Part shown: positions 18,074 to 24,874 of the stretch, in pieces
How the letters are laid out: the number at the start of each line of letters is the position of its first letter
How positions within the stretch are numbered: the first letter of the stretch is position 1
Translations under genes and position numbers: made by a program
Assembly (NCBI GenBank): GCA_001275005.1
Contig: JWZX01001915.1
Location: 1 to 24,874 of the forward strand
DNA length: 24,874 bases
DNA from: Chrysochromulina tobinii
Taxonomy: Eukaryota > Haptophyta > Prymnesiales > Chrysochromulinaceae
Reading direction: 5' to 3'
Notes under the pieces: model-generated
Told to the model about the DNA's origin: nothing
Databases searched by the model: none
What the model saw: only the letters and a program-made list of their open reading frames with translations

Positions 18074-18353
18074 CGGGGAGAAGGTGCACCGGGGAGGAGG
18101 AATTTCCTTCACGTGTTGCCACTCCTTTCGGCAAGGCTGTGGTTCGAGAATTGCGCCCCAGTGCGCCCTGGCGATTTCTTTCCCTGGGAGGACCGTTTGA
18201 CCAACACGGCGTTTCGAGTGTGTGGGAATGGGGGCTCCCACGCCGGGCCCGCATCCGCGCGCCGGGGCGAATCGGTGGTGAGTGGGTTTTAGTGCGGGTG
18301 CTCGTCTTTCGGCGACTCGCGATGTCGAGGTCTTACTAGCGAATTCCTTTTTT
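18074..18353. promoter_or_regulatory. Divergent intergenic region between WD40 and PUB-HECT genes
   Basis: These 280 bp lie between two outward-facing ATGs and should contain both promoters and 5' untranslated regions. A T-rich block directly precedes the HECT ATG (CCTTTTTTATG). I see no defined motif. Confidence 0.45.
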
Positions 18354-20928
18354 ATGTCAGACATCGCGAGCTGTGCGCCCGACGGCTGGTGCATCTTCCT
18401 GCGCGCGGCTCTTCGCCAAAGCGCAGCCGGCTCGCCTGAGTCTTACGCGTCGCTGGCAAAGGACGTCGGTCTTCTCGTGAAGATCTTGCGCAATCCGGCA
18501 GAGCAGCCAGATGAGCTCAAGTTTCGCAAGATCAAGCTGTCCAATGCGACCATTGGGCGAGTCCTCTCGCACCCGGGGGCCCGCGACGTGCTGGCCGCGT
18601 GTGGCTTTGTGGAAGCGTCCGAAGGCGAGTGCCTCGAGCTCATCGAGGCGGATCGGGCGTTGCTGTTGCGTGCCTCGCAGGAGGTGGAGGCAGTCCAGTA
18701 TGAATTGCAGGAGCTCGACTGGCTGTACGTCAACCGTGCCGCCACGGCCTCGCCCATCCCGGGGCGTCCCTCCGAGCCATGGTCAGCGGACGGCGCACCG
18801 GCCGCGATGGCGCACACGTGTGTCACCACGCTCCTCAAGCTTGGCGCCGAGGCTGCTGCCAAGGGGCCATGGTTGGCACGCCTGAGTCATATGCTCTTCG
18901 CACCGGAGATGGTCGAGTGCCGCCGACTCGTGCGCGAGCGCGCCTCGGTCCTCATCATGGCCTTGCGCGCCATCGTCCTCGAGCTCATCCGCATGCTCGA
19001 GATGGGGGCGCTAAGCACGGCGCTCCAGTGCCTCGCCTTCCTCTGGCCTGCAGGCGCCCATGACACCCTCGCCGCCCGGCTCGAGTTTTGCTCGTCGTGC
19101 CTCGCCGCAGCCCTGTCGCCGGCCGACGCCTTTGACGAATCGCCGCCCCTTGAGCTGAAGCTACGGCTGGTGCGCGGCGAGATCCTGCCGAGATTGTGAG
19201 ATCGTGCCCGAGATTGTGAGCTCGATGCTCGCAGCTGATTGTCAGTTGATTGCGTCGGAAAGCCTCCTTCATCAGGTGCGCGGCCAGATCGTGAGCTCGA
19301 CGATCGGAGCGCTGCGGGCGTTTTCCGAGACCGGCATACGCTGCGGCGTGCTCAAGCAGCCGTTGACCATCGAGTACGCTGATGGCCACTGCCGGTCGCT
19401 GATTGCCACTGATGGCCTCCAACGGCTACCCTCTCCTCCCCAGGTACGTGGGCGAGGTGGGGCAGGATGCCGGGGGGCTGCGTCGCATGTTCTTTGACCT
19501 CTTCGCCCACGAGCTGGCCGTCCACCCGTTGTGGACCCTGACGCCGACGGGTAGCCTACGCCCAGCCGACAGCTTCGCAGCCGCGGCTCGTCAGATGACA
19601 ATCTCCGGGGAGCTCGAGGAGCACATGCGCACCGTCGGGCGGGTGTGCGGGATGGCCCTCTATCAGGAACTCCATCGGCATTCGGGCGTGCAGACCCTCG
19701 TCGACGGTGAACGCGCTCCGCCCAATCTGTTTGGCGTCGCCTTCGCGCGCTACTTCCTTCAAGTCGTGCAGCACGCGCCGCCTGACTCTCTCGCCGAGCT
19801 GCAGGCAGCCCTCGCCGCAGAGACTCTCGAGACGCACGCGGACGTACGTACCAGCCCGTCGCTCCTCGACAGGCCCCTGTCAGAGAGTGGCCTCGGTGAC
19901 ATGGTGCGACGAGTGCTACTGACGTTATACTGACATGACCCTTGATTGCCTCGGATGACATGGTGCGACGAGTGCCACTCGCCACGCCCTTCGATGGCCC
20001 TTCTATGTGTGTGGCTCACCGAAGGCGCCCTCCGTGCAGACCTTTGTTCGCATGGCGGGCGAGGGGGCGGATGCGCTCGAGGTCGAGCTCGTACCTGGCG
20101 GTTCGTCAATCCAGGTCACCGAAGCGACGAAGCACGAGTGGCTTCGTGCGCTACTGCACTCGGAGCTTGTGCACTCGCTCACTACGGCGGCTGGGCATTT
20201 CCGACGCGGGCTGCTCGACTCGGTCTGACGGCGTCTGATGGCGTCTGATGGCGTCTGATGGCCTCTGACGGCCTCTGATGGCGTCTGATGGCCTCTGATG
20301 GCCTCTGATGGCCTCTAATGGCGTCTGATGGCGTCGGAGTGCGTCTGATCGAATCTGAGTGAGCGTTCTGAGTGAGTGCCGGATGGCCTTTCTCAGGCGG
20401 GCCTTTCGGGCGCCACTGATTGCCCCTGATTGCCTCCCTCATTCTCTGATTGCCACTGATTGCCTCCCTCATTGCATGCAGGTGGGCCTCTCGGGCGCCG
20501 TTGACGCCTTCGACCCGGTGCGCAGCCGTTGGACGTGCCCCCATTTCGTCTTGCTCTCGGCCGGCGAGCTGCAGTCGACATTGTCGGGCGCGCCCGTGGG
20601 CCTCTCGTGCATCGACGAGCTCCGTCGCGTCGCGTCGGTGCATGCGGATGCCGCCGTGCAGGCGAGTTGGCTGTGGGACATGATGCTGAGCGTCGACGAC
20701 CGCACGCGCGCTCGCGTGTACCGATTCGTCACCGGCTCGTCGCGCCGGCCCGCCGACGGCGTGAGCGCCTTTCAGATCAACCCGAGGGAGGGCGGCGATG
20801 GCGCGTACCCGTTTGCGCATGCGTGTGCGAGCGTCCTCGAGTTGCCGCGCTACTCGTCGCAGGCGGTGCTGCGCGAGCGGTTGCAGGCGGCCGTCGAGGC
20901 CGCGCACGACAAGTTCACCGACCTTTGA
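18354..20928 (+). CDS. PUB-HECT E3 ubiquitin-protein ligase (five exons)
   Basis: Proposed join: 18354-19169, 19276-19373, 19444-19843, 20040-20222, 20482-20928; 647 residues. Residues about 10-105 match a PUB domain: LVKILRNPAEQPDELKFRKI, then KLSNATIGRVL…LAACGF. PUB domains bind the C-terminal tail of p97/Cdc48. Residues about 106-260 are helical and unassigned. Residues about 262-647 are a HECT domain: LKQPLTIEYVGEVGQDAGGL with MFFDLFAHEL (N-lobe), GRVCGMALYQEL, VELVPGGSSIQVTEATKHEW, then the C-lobe with FVTGSSRRPADG and AHACASVLELPRY. Cys614 of that motif (codon 20824-20826) is the expected thioester cysteine; the usual HTC is HAC here. HECT enzymes take ubiquitin from E2 onto this Cys before passing it to substrate. 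The exons lie in all three frames, so the joins rest on GT-AG ends plus unbroken HECT homology. The start is the first ATG of the frame, after a T-rich run. Confidence 0.85.
19170..19275 (+). other. HECT gene intron 1 (106 bp)
   Basis: The donor is CGGCTG|GTGCGCGGCGAGATC and the acceptor CTTCATCAG|GTGCGCGGCCAGATC; phase 0. The intron begins with a near copy of the following exon's first 15 bases (14 of 15 identical). Inside it, CCGAGATTGTGAG occurs twice (19188 and 19208), resembling exon 2's CCAGATCGTGAG. An unspliced message would hit TGA at 19197. Confidence 0.82.
19374..19443 (+). other. HECT gene intron 2 (70 bp)
   Basis: The donor is ATCGA|GTACGCTG and the acceptor CTCTCCTCCCCAG|GTACGTGG; phase 2, so the codon GAG is rebuilt across the join and gives PLTIEYVGEVGQDAGG, the expected HECT sequence. 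GTACG is repeated at both ends. The body contains CTGATTGCCACTGATGGCC. Confidence 0.85.
19844..20039 (+). other. HECT gene intron 3 (196 bp) with internal duplication
   Basis: The donor is GCGGAC|GTACGTACC and the acceptor CTCCGTGCAG|ACCTTTGTTCGC; phase 0, joining the N-lobe end to the TFVRMAGEG strand. The body carries an imperfect direct repeat of about 30 bp: CCTCGGTGACATGGTGCGAC continuing GAGTGCTACT at 19891, and CCTCGGATGACATGGTGCGA continuing CGAGTGCCACT at 19949. It also contains TTGATTGCCTC. Confidence 0.78.
20221..20350 (+). repeat. 10-bp intronic minisatellite (about 13 units)
   Basis: The unit GCGTCTGATG or GCCTCTGATG repeats with a strict 10-bp period and few substitutions from about 20221 to 20350, then decays. 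It fills the 5' half of HECT intron 4 and starts at, or just before, the donor site. Confidence 0.93.
20223..20481 (+). other. HECT gene intron 4 (259 bp)
   Basis: The donor is GACTCG|GTCTGACG and the acceptor CATTGCATGCAG|GTGGGCCTC; phase 0, giving RGLLDSVGLSGAVDAF. The acceptor is firm because the C-lobe follows directly. The donor is less certain, since it lies within the repeat that follows it. The 3' half contains CTGATTGCC four times. Confidence 0.72.
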
Positions 20929-21121
20929 GGCAGCACGCGCGCCGTTTGGCGAGGGTTGCAGGCCTGTGGCACTGAGTTCAAAATCAGGTGGTGGGGATAG
21001 TGACAGTGAATCCAGAAAGAATACCTCCCCTACCCCTTTGGGTCAAGATGGCTGGGCTGACCTTTGCGGATACGCTGCTCGCAAACGGTCGCGCGACCGG
21101 GTCGGTTTGTGTGGGCGAGTC
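20929..21121. other. Tandem intergenic spacer
   Basis: These 193 bp between the HECT stop and the next gene's ATG must hold the first gene's 3' end and the second gene's promoter. The second gene's frame stays open backwards through this stretch, but the translation there (FEAARAPFGEGCR…) is not coiled-coil-like and looks non-coding. Confidence 0.45.
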
Positions 21122-24100
21122 ATGCCAATCTTCGGGAAGAGGAAAGCGCCCGGCCTGGTGCAGCCGGAGCTCGTCTTGCCGCCCATCCCTCTGCCTGGCG
21201 CTCGCGACCCGCGCGCGTACATCAATACCCTGCTCTTTGAGCAGCAAAAGGAGCGGCAGGAGGCGCTGGAGAACGAGCGGCGCGCGATCAGCAACGTGGC
21301 CGATCGCGAGCGCATGATGCTCACGCAGCTCGCGCAGCTGCGCACGCAGGTGCAGGAGCAGAAGGAGGAGATCGAGCGCGCGCAGCGCACCGAGGAGGAC
21401 CTGCACAAAGCGCTGCGACTCGCGGCGGAGAGGCTCTCCGGCTTGCAGCTGTCCGATGGCGTGCTGCGCGCCGAGCTGGACGACACGCGCCAGCAGCTCG
21501 TCGACACGCAGGTGGAGGTGCAGACGCTGCGCGCGCGCCTCTTTGGCGAGAAGGGCGTGCGCCTCGTTCCTGCGGAGCTCGCTCGCTCCACCACGTCGGT
21601 GGGGATGAAGGAGGACGACGTGATCGCGGAGATCGTGAACGGTGCGAGGGCGGCGGGTCCGGAGGGGATGGGCGCAGCCGAGGGGCGCGCGGCGGCCGCG
21701 CGCTCCTCGCGCCAGCAGCTCAAGCGGCTGCTCCACTTCGTCAAGGCCCAGCTCGCCGAGGACGTGTCCGCATTCAGCGGCGCCAGAGACGAGCAAGCTG
21801 ACGAGATCTCTGACGCGATCGGGCGGCGGCGCCATCTGATCGCGAAGCTCGAGACGGCGCTGTACGACCTGCTCGGCGGCGCGCCCGTGCGCCGCGCTCG
21901 GGCCGACGGCGCAGGCGGTGGATTGAGTGGTGCGCTCGCAGCCGTTGCGCGCGCGGGTCCGGAAAGTGGAGGCAACGGCTGGCAGCCCAAAGTGCACGGC
22001 ATGTCGCTCCCGCGCACAGTCGCGGTCAATGAAGGCGCGGTGCGCACCATCCTTCTCACCTCGGGGCCGGCAAGTCAGTGGAAGCTGCGCGTGCAGCCCG
22101 TACCGATGCCCGCGGGCGGCGGGCGCGCCGCCGCCGCCGCCGTCGCCGCCGGCACCGCGGACGCAACCGCATCGTCGGCGCCCACGCCCGCGGGCACGGA
22201 GGATGACCCGGTGCGCTGGACGTGCGGCCAGCCAATGATGCTCGTCATCGAGGCGCTCGACGAGGCGGGCTCGGTCGACGCCGACTTCGACGCCATCGTG
22301 CTCATCGAGAGCTCGTCTGAGCACGTGAGCGGCAAGGGGTTCGTCAAAGTGACCAAGGGGGTGGGCCTCGCGCCGCTCAACTCTTGCAAGTCGGGGCCGA
22401 TCGAGCTCTCGCTGCAGGATGGCGGCTTCACGCGTATGGAGCCTCCCGAGCCGCTCTTTGTCAACTTTGAAGGCGGACCCCCGGCTAAGGTGTCGCTCAC
22501 GCCCGACCTGCAAGGCAACAACTTCCCTACCACTGGCGACCCTCTCAACATTCTCGTCGAGATCCAGGACCGCTTCAACAACCGGTGCACCGACGTGAAC
22601 TGCGAGGTCGTGCTCGCCGCCTCGCACGGCGCCGAGTTTGGCGACGGGCCCGTCCAGATCGAGATGGGCGAAGCGACGATCCAGCTGGTCTCCGAGGTCG
22701 CCGCCACCGTGTCCCTCATTGTGCTCGAGGCGCGCGGACCGAGCGTCGAGATGATCGGCGATGAGGGCCTGTCGGCGGTCGCGTACGTGCCGTACCTGGC
22801 GGGCTCGGCGGCGGTGGTGCAGCTCGCTCTGCCGCCCGGTGCGATGCCCATCGCTGGCGAGCGCACGAAGCTGCTCGTGTGCGTCGCCGACAAGTTTGGC
22901 AACATGGTCGCCGCCGGCTCGTCGAACCTGGCCGCGGACGTCAAGGTGGAGCCAGGGCCGATTGGCAATGCGTCCGTTGAGCGCAACGGCGTCGCGTCGA
23001 TTGCAGACGGCATCGGCGAGGTTTGGGTGCGCTCCGAGTCGGCGACGCTGCCGACGGAGTTCTACATCACATCCGCAGCCGTGCCGGGAGGGCTCGCCTT
23101 GCGGCACACGCAGGACGAGCCGTTCAGAGCCGTTTGGAGCGCCGCCAAGATCGCGGCGATCGGAGTCTTCCTGCCTGAGGCCGAGAAGCAAGCGACGGTG
23201 GGCGGTGGGCGGATGGTGCTTGGAGTGCGCACGGAGGATGCCTACGGCAACCCGCGTGGGACGGGGTGGGACGGCTCGGTCCTCGTCCTCTCGCCCTCGC
23301 CGCACGTGAGCTTCAGTGCGCGTGCGGGCGTCCAGATCCGGGACGCGCGCGAGGCGAAGGTGACGATCAAGGATGGCGTCGGGCTCTTCGAGATGGTCTC
23401 GGACTCGACCGAGATCTTCCAGATCACGCTCAGGGACGTGGCCAACACCGGCCTACGCACCACCTCTGTGCTCCGTGCTCAATTCAGGTCGCTGCCCGGC
23501 GTGCAGTGCATCTTCGGCGAGGTGCCCGCGGCGGCACAGCCGGTCGGCTTGCCGTTCCCGCTCCCGCTCCTCGTGCTCGACCGGTTAGGCAACGTGGCCG
23601 ACGACTTCGAAGGCGACATCCCCGTGAAGATGACGGGCGCGTGCCGCACGGCCGGAGGCGCGCGGGAAGCCTTCCGAGCCATCCGCGGGCGCGCCGCGTT
23701 ACCGGTACTCTCCACGATCGCCGAGACGGTGCAATTCACACTCGACCCGGCGACCGCCATCCTAAATAAGGAAGAGGCCGCCGCCTCGGACGCGCTGCTC
23801 CGGTACGGTTTCACCACAACTCTCACCTTTGGCGCCGCCGATGCGAAGCGGCTGACCATCTCGGCGCTCGCCGCCGCCGCCGCCGCCGAGCGTGCGCTCT
23901 CCGGAGAGGCGGCAGCTCCAGGCGGCGAGGTCCAGGTGCGCGCGGGGGACGAAGTCCTTGTGGCCATCAAGGCGCTCGACGCGTACAACAATCTCGTGCT
24001 GCACCAGCAGGTGCGCATCTCCTTGCCCTGCCCTGCATCTCCCCCTGCATCTCCCCGCCCTGCATCTCCCCCTGCATCTCCCCCTGCATCTCAGCCCTAC

Positions 24101-24657
24101 CTGTCGGCACCCTTGGTCACATCTCCTGTGCATCTCCCGTGCGCCCTCCGTGCACCTCCCTCGAATCCCAGTGCACCTTCTTCCTCGAGGTCGAGCTGCG
24201 CCCTAAGGTGGACGAGGCGCTCACGAACACGCTCGCGGCGCGCGAGCCACCGCAGCGTTACATGCTCCAGCTCTCCAACGGCGAAGCCCATCAGCGCGTG
24301 CCCACGCGCCTCGTGGGCGAGCTCTCGTTACGCCTCGTACAGCCATCCGTGCTGAGCATCGACCTGAGCGCCACTGCCAAGATCAAGGTGGTTGCGGCGC
24401 GCGCGGTCTCGATCGACGTCGTCAACGTGCCCGAGGCTGGCCGCGGCGGCGTCGAGTTCTCCCTCCTCGTGCGCGCGCTCGACCAGTACGGCAACGTCGA
24501 CGAGGCCTTTGACGCCGAGGTGGTGCAGCTTGATAGGGAGGGTGCGCCGCCCGGCATGGTGCTTCAGAACGACGGGATCGTCAAGCTCACACGCGGCATC
24601 GGCCGGTGCACCGCGGTCACGGCTAGCGCCGCCGCCGGCTCGCCGGGGCAGCGCTGA
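21122..24657 (+). CDS. Coiled coil plus multi Ig-like-module protein (two exons, 3' end uncertain)
   Basis: Proposed join of 21122-24010 and 24190-24657, 1,118 residues. The ATG at 21122 precedes MPIFGKRKAPGLVQPELVLP. Residues about 38-142 are a coiled coil (EERQ-rich heptads). Residues about 195-250 are a second helical stretch. From about 295 on the protein is beta-rich, with a signature D-[KRAQ]-[FYL]-[GN]-N recurring at about 483, 590, 707, 820, 953 and 1061, plus a degenerate ALDEAGS at 378. The spacing is about 105-133 residues, as for Ig-like/filamin-like or invasin-type (Big_1) modules. There is no signal peptide or membrane segment, so I infer a cytoplasmic or nuclear protein. Tandem Ig-like modules with a coiled coil recall filamins, gp210-type or SMCHD1-type proteins, but none is established. 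The TGA at 24655 may be false: a GT donor lies at 24605 and repeats follow, so the gene could continue beyond the window. Confidence 0.75.
24011..24189 (+). other. Intron of the Ig-like gene (179 bp) with 12-bp minisatellite
   Basis: The donor is CACCAGCAG|GTGCGCATC and the acceptor TTCTTCCTCGAG|GTCGAGCTG; phase 0. It joins DAYNNLVLHQQ to VELRPKV, as expected inside an Ig-like module. Reading through the intron instead gives Pro/Ser/Ala repeats and then a frame lacking the next module. The unit CCCTGCATCTCC occurs five times at 24031-24093 with one 3-base interruption. Confidence 0.75.
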
Positions 24658-24874
24658 GCGCGGCCCCTCGACGCGGCCCCGGCTGCTCGCTTGTCGCCGG
24701 GTCGCACGCGTTTGTCGCCGGGTCGCACCCGCCACACCCTCCCCCGCCTCTCCCGCCCCGCCGAGCGACCGCGCGCCCCGCCCTATGCGGGCGCGGACGC
24801 GAAGCCGGAGCGGCACCGCAGGACCGACCGCAGGACGCGCAGGACGCTTCGTTGAGTAGCCGACGAGATGTACA
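24658..24874. repeat. Right-edge repeat-rich stretch
   Basis: TTGTCGCCGGGTCGCAC occurs at 24691 and 24712 (21-bp period), and CGCAGGAC-like words occur three times at 24818-24848. No coding domain is seen. It could be the 3' flank of the Ig-like gene or the start of another minisatellite-bearing intron. Confidence 0.6.

Noticed and set aside
18074-18394. Upstream extension of the WD40 protein by 107 residues
   Set aside because: It would overlap the start of the divergent PUB-HECT gene, and its translation has no repeat or conserved pattern; the ATG at 18073 fits better.
20798-21121. Upstream extension of the Ig-like gene into the HECT exon
   Set aside because: The extra residues are Arg/Ser-rich shadow sequence of the HECT C-lobe; the ATG at 21122 starts sensible sequence.
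20984-23305. Minus-strand 773-codon frame
   Set aside because: Antisense of the Ig-like gene; rich in R, L, H and D with no motif, typical of open shadows in high-GC DNA.

Overview
This is a nuclear genomic window from a GC-rich eukaryote, most likely a microalga. A haptophyte of the Emiliania/Chrysochromulina/Pavlova kind is my best guess, but it is inferred from style, not proven. The reasons are long genes split by GT-AG introns, divergent and convergent gene packing, eukaryote-only domains (F-BAR, HECT, PUB), and a giant secreted/membrane protein joining SPPPP linkers, algal-type Cys/Asp/Gly repeats, an RCC1-like propeller and EF-hands. I see no bacterial operon, rRNA, tRNA, CRISPR array or transposase.

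Layout: (1) 1-1345, minus: N-terminal 448 residues of an F-BAR (FCH) membrane-curvature protein running off the left edge. (2) 1535-7097, plus: about 1,813-residue coiled-coil protein of unknown family, two exons, with a repeat-rich disordered C-terminal third; it is divergent from the F-BAR gene across 189 bp. (3) 7277-14317, minus: a 2,346-residue mosaic surface protein, convergent with gene 2. (4) 14318-16057: about 1.7 kb with no gene I can support; visibly richer in A/T, with a GGC run and an imperfect duplication. (5) 16058-18073, minus: WD40 propeller protein. (6) 18354-20928, plus: a five-exon PUB-HECT ubiquitin ligase, divergent from the WD40 gene across 280 bp. (7) 21122-24657, plus: coiled coil followed by about seven Ig-like modules, two exons, possibly continuing past the right edge.

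The genes do not form an obvious pathway. The two most notable observations are the PUB-HECT fusion, which would tie a HECT ligase to Cdc48/p97, and the introns. Five of the six introns I can place have GT immediately after the acceptor AG. In several, the sequence after the donor resembles the sequence after the acceptor, and the long ones carry their own minisatellites. All four introns of the HECT gene share a CTGATTGCC-like word. This suggests introns made by local duplication or by an introner-like element.

All gene models were read by eye from one sequence; intron boundaries rest on frame, GT-AG ends and domain continuity, without transcripts.
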